A DNA stretch of 64,000 nucleotides from Lysinibacillus fusiformis (lineage in GTDB: Bacteria > Bacillota > Bacilli > Bacillales_A > Planococcaceae). Under the pieces are notes generated by a model. The model was given only the letters and a program-made list of their open reading frames with translations, was not told the origin of the DNA and made no database searches. Both the position numbers and the translations under genes were made by a program. This document shows positions 38,101 to 48,340 of this stretch, piece by piece. Within the stretch, counting starts at the first letter, position 1; every line of letters starts with the position of its first letter. The stretch spans positions 124,001-188,000 of the forward strand of contig NZ_PYWL01000006.1 of the NCBI RefSeq assembly GCF_003049525.1. Direction: 5' to 3'.

Positions 38101-38234
38101 TCCCACAAGTTTTCCAATTCGTTCAAGACTTGTTAATAGAAGATGAAATTCTGTTTATAGAAGGAACTATAGAAAGACGTTTTGGAAAACCACAAATTAA
38201 AGTAAAACATGCGCAAGCGACGAAAAAGATATAA
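35151..38234 (+). CDS. dnaE: DNA polymerase III alpha subunit, DnaE type
   Basis: A 1027-residue replicative polymerase of the DnaE3 group, used in low-GC Gram-positives mainly for lagging-strand start. The palm has GPGRGSSAGSLVAYSL and the catalytic triad D373/D375/D377 in PDIDIDF, plus VKMDFLGLRNL. A helix-hairpin-helix part and a C-terminal OB fold (TYVKMIGVIEEVKKIRTKKG) follow. The N-terminal PHP domain has lost most metal ligands. It is about 90 residues shorter than B. subtilis DnaE. It starts at TTG 35151 with GGAAGGGA upstream. Confidence 0.95.
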   Translation: MTHVYTKMHTSADLLKSTIRLEQLIPFLQEQKTQACAIVNTKLYGLLPFCKAMQQANIHAVIGLSINVQWHDKTFPLVLYAQSQEGYQHVLKISSAVSIREDEVLPWKWLEGYAAGCLALLSSDDIGDVEDWQALVSALAHLFQHHFYMGITRPGGVTQANEKELIEWCEGQAIPLVAVQSCYFLRPEDHFAYEVARAIDTGDKLGDTMLTANLQGYFAPTAQEWQSWFADRPEWLESCGQMLASCHAIIPEMSVQMPKFPVPVGETAESLLVKEAFAGLEGRFNQMDIPNGYRERLQYELEIICSMGYADYFLVVADFMRFAKDNRILTGPGRGSSAGSLVAYSLAITQVDPLAYGLLFERFLNPERISLPDIDIDFVDSKRHQVIQYVAQKYGKANVGQIITFGTLSAKAVARDVARVFSFGAETLEKISKMIPNKPGITLQKALEESYDLQGWLSEDEQHQRWFDVALKLEGLPRNSSTHAAGVVIAPSPLVNTVPIEDGHEGIYCTQWPMGDIEACGLVKMDFLGLRNLTILEQMRWSIYKAGGPWIDFERIPMHDEKTFQLLQKGDTSGIFQLESEGMKQALRDIHPTHFLDIAAVNALYRPGPMEFIPVYAKRKAGKEMVVMPHPVLEPILQETFGVIVYQEQIIKIASVLAGFSMGQADLLRRAVSKKNRQVLEEQQVSFVQGALKQGYDQQVATEVYELIVRFADYGFPKSHAVAYSVISYQMAYLKAHFPQSFYAALLSNATGNIDKIQQLVQEAKDKGIPFYPPSLKDSTKYFTVEQEGIRYSLSGIKGVPHTFIENIHTLRQSNPLVLHNLFDLAVALSAQHFKPKVIEALIYAGALDYLEKDRAVLIMTIDAALKHAELLRPTEDIDISTATEFSFGKPKYMQVDDMPQKEKLMHEKESLGFYISAHPVTQERLYWADVNSTCRELKQMRDGTYVKMIGVIEEVKKIRTKKGEQMAFVQLQDEHGAVSATLFPQVFQFVQDLLIEDEILFIEGTIERRFGKPQIKVKHAQATKKI

Positions 38235-38252
38235 AATGAAACGAAAATTTAG

Positions 38253-38283
38253 AAACTGCATTAAATTTTATGCAGTTTTTTCT
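38253..38283 (+). terminator. Terminator of nrnA-dnaE
   Basis: AAACTGCAT, loop, ATGCAGTTT with TTTCT after it. Confidence 0.8.
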
Positions 38284-38323
38284 TTACTTTTGGGCAGTTA
38301 TTTTGTAAGCTAGAGTCAACGTT

Positions 38324-38346
38324 AAAAAGTGGTCTGACCACTTTTT
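38324..38346 (+). promoter_or_regulatory. FadR/GntR-type operator, perfect palindrome
   Basis: AAAAAGTGGTC, central T, GACCACTTTTT: 11 + 1 + 11 bases without mismatch. The core TGGTCTGACCA matches the operator type of the FadR branch of GntR regulators. It ends 20 bases before the regulator start codon and suggests autoregulation. Confidence 0.8.
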
Positions 38347-38366
38347 TGATAAGGGGAGTTAGTCGT

Positions 38367-39008
38367 ATGGATAAAAAAACCGAACAAAAAAAAGTGTTTT
38401 TAGAAATCGTCCAACAACTACGTCAACTCATTAAATTGGAAAAAATTCAAGCAGGTGAAAAGCTTCCCTCCGAACGAGTCTTATCTGAGCGTCTAGGTGT
38501 CGGGCGATCCTCTGTCAGAGAGGCATTGCGAAGTCTAGAATTGCTAGGTCTTATAGAAACGAGACATGGTGGTGGTACTTTTCTTGCTTCCACACATAAG
38601 CATCAGCTTGTAGAAATCCTGTCGATGTTTATATTAGAAGATGTAAAATCAAAAAAAGATGTCGAATTTACGCGACAAATTCATGAAAAGGAAGCTATTC
38701 GCGTAATAAGTTGTACAGAGATTCTTCGCACACTACCTGTGTGGGATAGTTTTTTTGTGAAACTAGAATTAGAAGGTATGATTAATTGTCGTGATATATT
38801 GCGAGAACTTTTAATCACAACAGGTAATCGTTTATCATTAAAAATCTGGTTTCAATTGGCAGCTTATGATGGCGACCGTTTAAATCGAAACTCAACAGAA
38901 GATGAAAAAATAATCATTCAAACTATGTTGAAATCGATGCAGCTAGGGTACGAAAAAGAAGCACTAAAAGCTTATGAGCAGTGGATGAGTACTGTACAAA
39001 GCACTTAG
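38367..39008 (+). CDS. FadR-branch GntR-family regulator
   Basis: A 213-residue transcription factor. The GntR winged helix covers about residues 8-75 (GEKLPSERVLSERLGVGRSSVREALRSLELLGLIETRHGGGTFL). The C-terminal half is helical but short, and the metal-binding His residues of standard FCD domains are not evident. AAGGGGAG precedes the ATG at 38367. The gene is 24 bases before accD, so it may control the acetyl-CoA carboxylase genes and itself through the palindrome at 38324-38346. In B. subtilis a malic enzyme gene stands in this place. Confidence 0.88.
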   Translation: MDKKTEQKKVFLEIVQQLRQLIKLEKIQAGEKLPSERVLSERLGVGRSSVREALRSLELLGLIETRHGGGTFLASTHKHQLVEILSMFILEDVKSKKDVEFTRQIHEKEAIRVISCTEILRTLPVWDSFFVKLELEGMINCRDILRELLITTGNRLSLKIWFQLAAYDGDRLNRNSTEDEKIIIQTMLKSMQLGYEKEALKAYEQWMSTVQST

Positions 39009-39032
39009 ACAACAACAAAGGGGGAGTCAAAC

Positions 39033-39890
39033 ATGGCAATACGTAGCTTATTTAGTGGTAATCGAAAAAAGAAAGAGGATGGACAGGAAAAGGCATTTCC
39101 AGAAGGATTAATGACAAAATGTCCTGAATGCCGCCATATTCAATTAACGAAAGAACTAGAAAAGAATGATAAAGTGTGTTCAAAATGTAGTCATCATTTC
39201 AAAATGACTGCACAAGAACGTGTGGACTATTTCTTGGATGAAGGTTCATTCGTTTCGATGGACGATCATTTACAAACAAGCAATCCATTGAATTTCCCAG
39301 CATATGTAGAGAAAATTTCAGCTGACCAAGAAAAAACAGGCTTGAATGAAGCTGTACTAACAGGCGTTGGTACATTAGATGGAGAAGAAATTGTTGTTGC
39401 CATTATGGATTCTCACTTCCGTATGGGGTCCATGGGTTCAGTTGTGGGCGAAAAAATTACTCGCGCAGTAGAGAAAGCAACTGAATTAGGTGTGCCATTT
39501 ATTATTTTTACGGCTAGTGGCGGTGCGCGTATGCAAGAAGGTGTACTATCTTTAATGCAAATGGCAAAAACAAGTGTTGCCTTAAAGCGTCATAGCGATC
39601 AAGGTTTATTATTTATTTCCATTTTAACGCATCCTACAACTGGTGGGGTTTCAGCAAGCTTTGCCTCTGTAGGTGATATAAATATTGCAGAACCACAAGC
39701 ATTAATTGGCTTTGCAGGCCGTCGTGTTATTGAAGAAACTGTAAGAGAAAAACTACCAAATGATTTCCAAACGGCAGAATTTTTATTAGAGCATGGCCAA
39801 CTTGATGCCATTTTCCCTCGCAAAGATTTACGTAAACAAGTTTCTTTACTTGTAAAAATGCATACGAAAGGCGGCGTGCAACATGTCTAA
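39033..39890 (+). CDS. accD: Acetyl-CoA carboxylase carboxyltransferase beta subunit
   Basis: A 285-residue subunit that, with AccA, moves CO2 from carboxybiotin to acetyl-CoA, giving malonyl-CoA for fatty-acid synthesis. The zinc ribbon is C30, C33, C49, C52 (CPEC...CSKC). The crotonase-like core includes [20 protein letters not shown] and [25 protein letters not shown] precedes the ATG. It overlaps accA by 8 bases, which fits equal synthesis of both subunits. Confidence 0.97.
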   Translation: MAIRSLFSGNRKKKEDGQEKAFPEGLMTKCPECRHIQLTKELEKNDKVCSKCSHHFKMTAQERVDYFLDEGSFVSMDDHLQTSNPLNFPAYVEKISADQEKTGLNEAVLTGVGTLDGEEIVVAIMDSHFRMGSMGSVVGEKITRAVEKATELGVPFIIFTASGGARMQEGVLSLMQMAKTSVALKRHSDQGLLFISILTHPTTGGVSASFASVGDINIAEPQALIGFAGRRVIEETVREKLPNDFQTAEFLLEHGQLDAIFPRKDLRKQVSLLVKMHTKGGVQHV

Positions 39891-40839
39891 AAATTTAGCG
39901 TTTGAAGAACCAGTTATCCAATTACGAGAAAAAATTGATGAATTAAAAACAATAGCCACTGAAGCTGATGTCGATATGACGGGTGAAATCGAGAAACTAG
40001 AAACACGGCTATCCCAATTAGAGCAATCGATTTATGCGAATATGAAGCCGTGGGATCGTGTGCAAGTAGCAAGACATCCAGAAAGACCTACTACTTTACA
40101 ATATATTGAAGCGATATGTGAGAATTTCATTGAATTGCATGGAGATCGTACTTTTGGTGATGATGCTGCAATTCTTGGTGGAATAGGTATTTTTGAAGGG
40201 CAACCTGTAACAATAATCGGACACCAACGTGGAAAATCAACAAAAGAAAATATACGACGTAATTTTGGTATGCCTCACCCAGAAGGTTATCGTAAAGCCC
40301 TACGTTTGATGAAGCAAGCAGAAAAATTTAATCGACCAATAATTTGTTTTATTGATACAAAAGGTGCTTATCCAGGTAAAGCTGCTGAAGAACGTGGGCA
40401 AAGTGAAGCAATCGCTAGAAACCTTGTTGAAATGGCAGGCTTAACAGTACCAGTCATCAGTATTGTGATTGGAGAAGGAGGAAGTGGTGGTGCACTAGCA
40501 TTAGGTGTTGCAAACCGTGTCTTTATGCTAGAAAACTCAACCTATTCCGTTATTTCTCCAGAAGGAGCGGCGTCGATTTTATGGCGTGATGGTAGCCTTG
40601 CTAAGCAAGCGGCTGAAGCAATGCGTATAACAGCACCGGATTTAAAAGAGCTTGGTGTTATAGATGGTATCGTCCCTGAGATTATTGGTGGTGCCCATCG
40701 CAATGTAGCAAAACAGGCACTTTATATTAAAGAATGCATCAGCACTACACTTCATGCATTAAATTCTCTAAATGGAGAACAATTAATTGAAGATCGTTAT
40801 GAGAAGTTCAAAAAAATCGGACAATATACAGAAGTATAA
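39883..40839 (+). CDS. accA: Acetyl-CoA carboxylase carboxyltransferase alpha subunit
   Basis: A 318-residue partner of AccD. An N-terminal helical part is followed by the crotonase-like fold with [37 protein letters not shown] and [13 protein letters not shown], whose backbone groups form the oxyanion holes. Length and motifs are standard. Biotin carboxylase and carrier genes are elsewhere. Confidence 0.97.
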   Translation: MSKNLAFEEPVIQLREKIDELKTIATEADVDMTGEIEKLETRLSQLEQSIYANMKPWDRVQVARHPERPTTLQYIEAICENFIELHGDRTFGDDAAILGGIGIFEGQPVTIIGHQRGKSTKENIRRNFGMPHPEGYRKALRLMKQAEKFNRPIICFIDTKGAYPGKAAEERGQSEAIARNLVEMAGLTVPVISIVIGEGGSGGALALGVANRVFMLENSTYSVISPEGAASILWRDGSLAKQAAEAMRITAPDLKELGVIDGIVPEIIGGAHRNVAKQALYIKECISTTLHALNSLNGEQLIEDRYEKFKKIGQYTEV

Positions 40840-41099
40840 AACACATTTTTGGAAGGCTATCTTCTGATAGCAGCAAAAATATGGGGATATGAATTTGCTC
40901 GTTAAGAGACAAAATTTGTTTCTTAACATATTAAAAAGCTATAAAAATTAAAGAAGCTAGTTACGCAATCTGAACGTCAGACTTCTTGGAAATTTGTTAG
41001 ATTTAGGATGTTTTTGGATGGAAAGAGTGTGTGAAAGCGCATTCTTTTCATTTTTTATGTAAAAGTTATGTTTTTGTAGCCTCAGAACCCTTACATAGT
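40840..41099. other. Spacer between accA and pfkA
   Basis: About 260 bases without a gene. A small hairpin GCTATC-TTCT-GATAGC lies 15-30 bases after accA but lacks a T run. No riboswitch is recognised. Confidence 0.5.
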
Positions 41100-42111
<1,012 letters not shown>

Positions 42112-42136
42112 TTTGTTATAAACGGAGTGGGCAAAA

Positions 42137-43897
42137 ATGAGAAAAACAAAAATCGTATGTACAATTGGACCTGCAAGTGAGTCACCAGAAACATTAGAAA
42201 AATTAATTGAAGCAGGTATGAATGTAGCCCGCTTGAATTTTTCACATGGCTCTCATGAAGAGCATGCGGGACGAATTCATTTAATTCGTGAAGTGGCACA
42301 AAAGTTAAATAAACCAGTAGGAATTTTATTAGACACAAAAGGTCCTGAAATTCGTACGCATAACATGAAAAATGGTGAGCTTCATTTATCAGCTGGCCAA
42401 GTGATTGATATTTCAATGACTGAAGTAGAAGGTACGGAGACAAGCTTTTCTGTTACTTATGAGCAACTAGTAGAAGATGTTGAGCAAAACTCAATTATTT
42501 TACTTGATGATGGTCTGATCCAATTACGTGTACTAGCTACAGATGTTGAAAAAGGTTTAATTCATACGATTGTAGAAAATGCGGGCGTATTGAAAAATAA
42601 AAAAGGTGTCAACGTACCAGGTGTTTCTGTACAACTTCCAGGTATTACTGAAAAGGATGCTCAGGATATTTTATTTGGTATTGAACAAGGTGTAGATTTC
42701 ATTGCTGCCTCATTCGTTCGTCGTGCAAAAGATGTGCTTGAAATTCGTGAGTTACTTGAGCAAAATGGCGGTGGGCATATCCAAATCATCCCGAAAATTG
42801 AAAACCAAGAGGGTGTCGATAATATCGATGAGATTATCCTTGTATCCGATGGATTGATGGTAGCACGTGGAGATTTAGGTGTTGAAATTCCAGCAGAAGA
42901 AGTACCTCTTGTACAAAAGAAGTTAATTCTAAAATGTAATCAAGTAGGGAAACCAGTTATTACGGCTACTCAAATGTTGGATTCTATGCAACGTAACCCA
43001 CGTCCAACACGTGCAGAAGCAAGTGATGTAGCGAACGCCATCATTGATGGTACAGATGCAATCATGTTATCAGGAGAAACTGCTGCGGGTCTATATCCAG
43101 TGGAGTCAGTACAAACAATGAATAAAATTGCTCAACGTACTGAAAATTCATTAGATTATAAATCAATTGTTTCTACACGTAGTCGTGAAAAAGAAGCCAA
43201 TATGACAGAAGCTATTTCACAAGCAGTCGCTTATACATCCATTAATTTAGGTGTCAAAGCCGTATTAGCACCAACAGAAAGTGGAAATACAGCTAGAATG
43301 ATTGCCAAATACCGACCTGGTGTACCTATTGTTGCAGTAACAGGCTCAACAAATACGGCTCAAACATTAACATTAGTGTGGGGTGTACACCCAATTGTTT
43401 GCCAACGTGTTACAACTACAGATGAGATTTTAGAATTAGCTGTAGATGAAAGCTTGAAACACGGTTTTGTCACACATGGTGATGCTGTTGTAATTACAGC
43501 AGGTGTGCCAGTTGGTGAAGCGGGTACTACAAACCTAATGAAAGTACACATTATTGGCGATTTACTAGCTCGTGGGCAAGGGATTGGCAAGGCATCGGTT
43601 GTAGGTAAAACGGTTATTGCTAAAAATGCGGCTGAGGCACTTGCTTATGATACGGAAGGAAGTATACTTGTAACAGTTGGTTCAGACCGTGAAATGATGC
43701 CAGCAATAGAAAATTGCATTGGGCTAATTACTGAAGAAGGTGGACTAACTAGTCATGCTGCAGTAGTTGGACTAAGTCTTGGTATTCCAGTAATTGTTGG
43801 CGTAAAAGAAGCAACAACATTATTACGCCATGGTCAAGAAATTACGATGGACGCTGAAACAGGCGTTATCTATAAAGGACATGCTAGCGTTCTTTAA
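42137..43897 (+). CDS. pyk: Pyruvate kinase with C-terminal PEP-utiliser domain
   Basis: A 586-residue enzyme making pyruvate and ATP from phosphoenolpyruvate. The barrel has [49 protein letters not shown] and [10 protein letters not shown]. The extra 110 C-terminal residues ([20 protein letters not shown]) form the PEP-utiliser-like domain found in Bacillus and Geobacillus enzymes; its TSHAAV motif keeps the His. A strong terminator follows. Confidence 0.97.
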   Translation: MRKTKIVCTIGPASESPETLEKLIEAGMNVARLNFSHGSHEEHAGRIHLIREVAQKLNKPVGILLDTKGPEIRTHNMKNGELHLSAGQVIDISMTEVEGTETSFSVTYEQLVEDVEQNSIILLDDGLIQLRVLATDVEKGLIHTIVENAGVLKNKKGVNVPGVSVQLPGITEKDAQDILFGIEQGVDFIAASFVRRAKDVLEIRELLEQNGGGHIQIIPKIENQEGVDNIDEIILVSDGLMVARGDLGVEIPAEEVPLVQKKLILKCNQVGKPVITATQMLDSMQRNPRPTRAEASDVANAIIDGTDAIMLSGETAAGLYPVESVQTMNKIAQRTENSLDYKSIVSTRSREKEANMTEAISQAVAYTSINLGVKAVLAPTESGNTARMIAKYRPGVPIVAVTGSTNTAQTLTLVWGVHPIVCQRVTTTDEILELAVDESLKHGFVTHGDAVVITAGVPVGEAGTTNLMKVHIIGDLLARGQGIGKASVVGKTVIAKNAAEALAYDTEGSILVTVGSDREMMPAIENCIGLITEEGGLTSHAAVVGLSLGIPVIVGVKEATTLLRHGQEITMDAETGVIYKGHASVL

Positions 43898-43904
43898 TTA
43901 TAAA

Positions 43905-43944
43905 CAAAAAGCTCTAGTGCGATTTGTTGTACTAGAGCTTTTAA
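43905..43944 (+). terminator. Terminator of pfkA-pyk
   Basis: AAAGCTCTAGT pairs with ACTAGAGCTTTT. Confidence 0.9.
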
Positions 43945-44073
43945 TAAGGGTTGTACAAATTAACTATATTTCGTGCTATATGGAAAGCTACTTTTTATAT
44001 CTCCATCAAAAAAGATAAGTGATTTGGTATTATTTGATGGGAGGCATTCATTTTTTTATGAAACTAAATGGGC

Positions 44074-44102
44074 TATAATAACGTATAAAAGGTATACCTT
44101 TT
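44074..44102 (+). promoter_or_regulatory. fxsA -10 box and 16-bp palindrome
   Basis: TATAAT (44074-44079) is followed at about the transcription start by AAAAGGTATACCTTTT (44087-44102), a perfect 16-bp palindrome. It may be an operator or a 5' hairpin. The -35 box is not clear. Confidence 0.4.
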
Positions 44103-44122
44103 CAAGTAGAAAGGAGAAAAAT

Positions 44123-44512
44123 ATGCGAAAAATTTTTCTTGGTTTCATTGTCTACGCATTAGCCGAATTGGCGTTATTAATAGTTATTGGGCAAAACATT
44201 GGTGTTTTAAGTACATTATTACTCATTATTGCCACTAGTGTACTTGGGGTTTATGTAATGAAAAATAAAGGTATGAATTCTGTCCAAAATGTAAAAAATA
44301 CATTAGCACGTGGAGAGGCTCCGGGATCTGCGTTGGTTGATACATTATTAACTTTTAGTGGTGGACTGCTTTTAGCATTACCAGGCTTTATGACAGATCT
44401 TATTGGCTTACTACTGCTTTTGCCTTTTTCACGAAAAATGTTCCAACCGGTTGTCTATTATTGGATGCGTAAAAAAATGAAAAAAGGTCAATTTATTATC
44501 GTTCAAAGATAG
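44123..44512 (+). CDS. fxsA: FxsA/YtzA-like membrane protein
   Basis: A 129-residue FxsA-family protein with hydrophobic segments at about 4-22, 26-44 and 72-95 and a basic tail. The typical stretches TLLLIIATSVLGVYVMK, LARGEAPGSALVDTLL and LALPGFMTDLIGLLLLLPFSR are present. FxsA was named for overcoming F-plasmid exclusion of phage T7 in E. coli; its normal role is unclear. AAGGAGAAAA sets the start at 44123. The 3' end overlaps the convergent ytvI by 17 bases. Confidence 0.93.
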   Translation: MRKIFLGFIVYALAELALLIVIGQNIGVLSTLLLIIATSVLGVYVMKNKGMNSVQNVKNTLARGEAPGSALVDTLLTFSGGLLLALPGFMTDLIGLLLLLPFSRKMFQPVVYYWMRKKMKKGQFIIVQR

Positions 44513-45461
44513 AGTTTTCTTTTAGCTTAACCGCTAAAAATAAAAAGATCGGGCTAAGTAATATTCCATAAAAGCCAAATAATAGAATAGAGGCGGCGCT
44601 GATGAAAAATGTATGGAATGTACGTAATTGAAGCGTGTTGGACCAAAGCATTGATTCAGCTAGCTGCCTTGTTAATTGTACAAATAAATACAACAGTAAA
44701 ATGGCTACACATAAAAATGTATTTCCATTGAAATAAAAATAAATACTCATCGGGACAAGAAATACACCGATACCGAAAAATGGCAGGACATCTGCGAAAG
44801 CTACAATAAAAGCTTTAATAATAGCTTGTTCAAATTGAAGGATCATAAAGCCTCCACAAAGAATAAGTAAGGTTATTGTAAATAATTGAAATTCCACATA
44901 TAAAAAATAATGAAAAAGTTGCATGATTTTCGCGAAATGTGATTGCCATTCTTGACGATATTTCTTTGGCACATATTGAAAAAACCAATAGCGTGATTTA
45001 CGCGTTTCTAGGAGAGCGAAATAATAAGCTACCAAGAAAATGAATACCTCAATGACATGTTTCATTAATAATTGGAAAAGATCAGCTGTATATATGATGA
45101 TCGAATCAAAAATAGAAAGTGATTTCTCCTTTAAAACTTGTATAAACATCGATTCATATTCACTGAAAAGTGGGAAGTTTTGTAATGTATTACGAATCTC
45201 CGGAAAGATGACAATCACACTATTGATGGATATGACGACAAGCAAAAAAATACAAGTTAAAATCAATACCTCCACAATTATTGCTGCTATCCAATAGGCG
45301 ATCCTGCAATATTTATGCAAGAAATTTATGACAGGGTACGTCGAAAATGACAAAAAAATCGCAAGTGATACTGGTAATACAAACCAAAGTATGACTAAGT
45401 AAAAAATAAAAAGTAAAATACTTGTGGTTCTTTCGTATGAAAAATACTTTAAATTCCTCAT
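44496..45461 (-). CDS. ytvI: AI-2E family transporter, YtvI-like
   Basis: A 321-residue polytopic membrane protein of the PerM/AI-2E family, with paired hydrophobic segments at the N-terminus, a soluble stretch around residues 90-150 and more segments after residue 150, ending with the LLFGFYGILLSPIFLFLAVKL pair. It is about 50 residues shorter than the YtvI I know from B. subtilis. The substrate is unknown. AGGTGAA lies 9 bases before the ATG. Confidence 0.85.
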   Translation of the reverse strand: MRNLKYFSYERTTSILLFIFYLVILWFVLPVSLAIFLSFSTYPVINFLHKYCRIAYWIAAIIVEVLILTCIFLLVVISINSVIVIFPEIRNTLQNFPLFSEYESMFIQVLKEKSLSIFDSIIIYTADLFQLLMKHVIEVFIFLVAYYFALLETRKSRYWFFQYVPKKYRQEWQSHFAKIMQLFHYFLYVEFQLFTITLLILCGGFMILQFEQAIIKAFIVAFADVLPFFGIGVFLVPMSIYFYFNGNTFLCVAILLLYLFVQLTRQLAESMLWSNTLQLRTFHTFFISAASILLFGFYGILLSPIFLFLAVKLKENSIFER

Positions 45462-45567
45462 TTTAACAAATTCACCTCAAATCATAATGTCAAAAAATAC
45501 AATAAAATCTCTTTGGGACAAATATATAGTCGTTCGGACGTCTTTTTCTTTATTTAGAGGATTTTCA

Positions 45568-45596
45568 TTCACAAAGCTGTCAAAAATGATTATAAT
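45568..45596 (+). promoter_or_regulatory. citZ promoter
   Basis: TTCACA (45568-45573) and a consensus TATAAT (45591-45596) with 17 bases between. The leader is about 95 bases. Confidence 0.7.
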
Positions 45597-45640
45597 AGCA
45601 ATGTAAGCGATTTACTTAATGGTTCATATGAGCAAAAACC

Positions 45641-45667
45641 GTAAATGCAAGAAAAAAACGCATTTAC
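45641..45667 (+). promoter_or_regulatory. Inverted repeat in the citZ leader
   Basis: GTAAATGC (45641-45648) and GCATTTAC (45660-45667), an exact 8-bp dyad with an 11-base A-rich loop, about 15 bases before the ribosome site. It may be an RNA hairpin or a protein site. Confidence 0.45.
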
Positions 45668-45699
45668 AACAAAATATAAATATGAGGGAGCGATAATTT

Positions 45700-46815
45700 A
45701 TGTCAGCAACTAAAGGATTAGAAGGTATCGTAGCAGCGGAATCTAAAATCAGTTCAATTATCGATGACACACTTACATATGTTGGTTACAACATTGATGA
45801 TTTAGCACAAAATGCGTCATTTGAAGAGGTAATTTACTTGTTATGGCATACTCGTTTACCAAAAGCGGACGAGCTAGCTGAGTTAAAACAACAATTGGCA
45901 GACAATATGTCAATTCCGCAAGCGATTGTCGACCAATTCAAAACATACCCACTTTCAACTGTACATCCAATGGCTGCACTACGTACTGCAGTATCTCTAC
46001 TTGGTGTATTCGATGAAGAAGCGGATGTTATGGACCCAGAAGCAAACTACCGTAAAGCAATTCGTCTTCAAGCTAAAATTGCTACAGTAGTAACTGCATT
46101 TGCACGTGTTCGTAAAGGTTTAGAACCAGTTTCACCAAAACCTGAACTAGGATATGCGGCAAACTTCTTATACATGCTTAAAGGCGAAGAGCCAGCAGAT
46201 ATTGAAATTGAAGCATTCGACAAAGCACTAGTATTGCATGCTGACCATGAGTTAAATGCATCTACATTCACTGCACGTGTATGTGTAGCTACATTATCAG
46301 ACGTTTATTCTGGTGTAACTGCAGCAATCGGCGCTTTAAAAGGGCCACTTCATGGTGGAGCAAATGAGCAAGTTATGAAGATGTTAACTGAAATTGGCTC
46401 ACTTGAAAATGTTGAATCTTACATTCAAAATAAATTAGACAACAAAGAAAAAATCATGGGCTTCGGTCACCGCGTATATCGCAAAGGCGACCCTCGTGCA
46501 CCACATTTACGCGTAATGTCTAAAAAATTAACTGAACTAACTGGTAAACCAGAGCTTTATGAAATGTCAGTTAAAATCCATGACATGATCGTTGAACAAA
46601 AGAAATTACCAGCTAACGTAGATTTCTTCTCTGCGTCAGTGTATGATTCTTTAGGTATTGATCATGACCTGTTCACACCAATTTTCGCAGTATCACGTAC
46701 TTCAGGTTGGGTGGCACATATCCTTGAGCAATATGCAAATAACCGCCTAATCCGTCCACGTGCTGAGTATGTTGGACCAGGCATGCAAAAATATGTTCCA
46801 ATCAGCGAGCGCTAA
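45700..46815 (+). CDS. citZ: Citrate synthase
   Basis: A 371-residue type II enzyme condensing oxaloacetate and acetyl-CoA. Catalytic His residues lie in LHADHELNASTF and GPLHGGANEQV, then GFGHRVYRKGDPRA, and the Asp is in FFSASVYDSLG. GAGGGAG precedes the ATG. It heads the citZ-icd-mdh cluster typical of Bacillales. Confidence 0.97.
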   Translation: MSATKGLEGIVAAESKISSIIDDTLTYVGYNIDDLAQNASFEEVIYLLWHTRLPKADELAELKQQLADNMSIPQAIVDQFKTYPLSTVHPMAALRTAVSLLGVFDEEADVMDPEANYRKAIRLQAKIATVVTAFARVRKGLEPVSPKPELGYAANFLYMLKGEEPADIEIEAFDKALVLHADHELNASTFTARVCVATLSDVYSGVTAAIGALKGPLHGGANEQVMKMLTEIGSLENVESYIQNKLDNKEKIMGFGHRVYRKGDPRAPHLRVMSKKLTELTGKPELYEMSVKIHDMIVEQKKLPANVDFFSASVYDSLGIDHDLFTPIFAVSRTSGWVAHILEQYANNRLIRPRAEYVGPGMQKYVPISER

Positions 46816-46840
46816 TTTGGAAAATATGCTAGAATGTTTG

Positions 46841-46866
46841 GGACTGTGTTATCACTAACACAGTCC
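46841..46866 (+). other. Hairpin between citZ and icd without T run
   Basis: GGACTGTGTTA (46841-46851), loop TCAC, TAACACAGTCC (46856-46866): a perfect 11-bp stem. With no T run it is more likely a stability or processing element than a terminator. Confidence 0.7.
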
Positions 46867-46894
46867 TATGATTATGAATTTAGGAGGCAACAGA

Positions 46895-48157
46895 ATGTCA
46901 AACAAAATTGTAGTTGAAAATGGCGTACTTAATGTACCAAATAATCCAGTAATTCCTTTCATCGAAGGTGATGGAATTGGTCCAGATATCTGGGCAGCAG
47001 CATCACGCGTAATCGACGCAGCAGTAGAAAAAGCTTATAACGGTGAAAAGAAAATTGAATGGTTAGAAGTTTTAGCTGGTGAAAAAGCATTTAACCAAAC
47101 TGGTGAATGGTTACCACAAGAAACTTTAGACAAAATTAATGAATACTTAATTGCAATCAAAGGTCCTCTTACTACACCAATCGGTGGTGGTATCCGCTCT
47201 CTTAACGTAGCATTACGTCAACAACTTGACTTATATGTATGCTTACGCCCAGTACGTCACTTTGATGGAGTGCCTTCTCCAGTTAAACGCCCAGAAGACG
47301 TTGATATGGTTATCTTCCGTGAGAACACAGAAGACATCTACGCTGGTATTGAATTCGAATCTGGTTCAGAACAAGCTCAAAAAATCATCAACTTCCTACA
47401 ATCTGAATTTGGTGTAAATCAAATCCGTTTCCCAGAAACTTCTGGTATCGGTGTTAAACCTGTATCTAAAGAAGGTACTGAGCGTTTAGTACGTTCTGCT
47501 ATCGAATACGCAATTAAACATAAACGCCCATCTGTTACTTTAGTTCATAAAGGTAACATCATGAAATTCACTGAAGGTGGATTCAAAAAATGGGGTTATG
47601 AATTAGCAGAAAAAGAATTTGCTGATCAAACTTTCACTTGGAACCAATACGATGCAATCAAAGCTGAACAAGGTGAAGAAGCAGCAAACAAAGCTCAATC
47701 TGATGCTTTAGCAGCTGGTAAAATCTTAGTAAAAGATTCTATCGCTGATATCTTCTTACAACAAATCTTAACTCGTCCAACTGAGTTCGATGTAGTAGCT
47801 ACAATGAACTTAAATGGTGACTATATTTCTGATGCACTTGCTGCACAAGTTGGTGGTATCGGTATCGCTCCAGGAGCTAACATTAACTATGTTACTGGAC
47901 ATGCGATCTTCGAAGCTACTCATGGTACAGCTCCAAAATATGCTGGTTTAGATAAAGTAAACCCATCTTCAGTATTACTTTCAGGTGTATTAATGCTTGA
48001 ACACTTAGGATGGCAAGAAGCTGCTGACATGATCACTAAATCTGTTGAGAATACAATTTCTTCTAAAGTTGTAACTTATGACTTTGCTCGTTTAATGGAC
48101 GGCGCTACAGAAGTGAAATGTTCAGAATTCGCTAATGAGTTAATCAAAAACTTATAA
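46895..48157 (+). CDS. icd: Isocitrate dehydrogenase (NADP)
   Basis: A 420-residue enzyme that converts isocitrate to 2-oxoglutarate. [13 protein letters not shown] is the start motif, and [20 protein letters not shown] holds substrate residues. [17 protein letters not shown] and [26 protein letters not shown] (late signature, split over 47815-47880) are present. The start at 46895 is set by AGGAGG; an earlier in-frame ATG at 46868 lies before that site. Confidence 0.97.
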   Translation: MSNKIVVENGVLNVPNNPVIPFIEGDGIGPDIWAAASRVIDAAVEKAYNGEKKIEWLEVLAGEKAFNQTGEWLPQETLDKINEYLIAIKGPLTTPIGGGIRSLNVALRQQLDLYVCLRPVRHFDGVPSPVKRPEDVDMVIFRENTEDIYAGIEFESGSEQAQKIINFLQSEFGVNQIRFPETSGIGVKPVSKEGTERLVRSAIEYAIKHKRPSVTLVHKGNIMKFTEGGFKKWGYELAEKEFADQTFTWNQYDAIKAEQGEEAANKAQSDALAAGKILVKDSIADIFLQQILTRPTEFDVVATMNLNGDYISDALAAQVGGIGIAPGANINYVTGHAIFEATHGTAPKYAGLDKVNPSSVLLSGVLMLEHLGWQEAADMITKSVENTISSKVVTYDFARLMDGATEVKCSEFANELIKNL

Positions 48158-48188
48158 TTTTCTATTCTGATATAGAAATTTTCACGTG

Positions 48189-48216
48189 AAAGTATACTTT
48201 TATATGCCGATATAAT
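48189..48216 (+). promoter_or_regulatory. Palindrome and -10 box upstream of mdh
   Basis: AAAGTATACTTT (48189-48200), a perfect 12-bp palindrome, precedes TATAAT (48211-48216). It may mark a separate mdh promoter with an operator in the -35 region. Confidence 0.35.
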
Positions 48217-48271
48217 TAGGGTAAAAGTGAATTTTCGTTAAATAAAATATTTACGATGAACTTGTTTAATC

Positions 48272-48305
48272 GAGGGAGTGAGATGTATTTCTCCTCCCTC
48301 TTTTA
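48272..48305 (+). terminator. Possible partial terminator between icd and mdh
   Basis: GAGGGAG (48272-48278) pairs with CTCCCTC (48294-48300), followed by TTTTAAAA. It would reduce read-through from citZ-icd into mdh. Confidence 0.5.
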
Positions 48306-48340
48306 AAATATATAACCCCATTTTAAAGGAGCGTATTCAA

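Noticed and set aside
38324..38346. The palindrome before the GntR gene as a second dnaE terminator
   Set aside because: The arms are separated by a single base, so an RNA hairpin must lose several pairs for a loop. A proper terminator is already present at 38253-38283, and the core fits a FadR-type operator.
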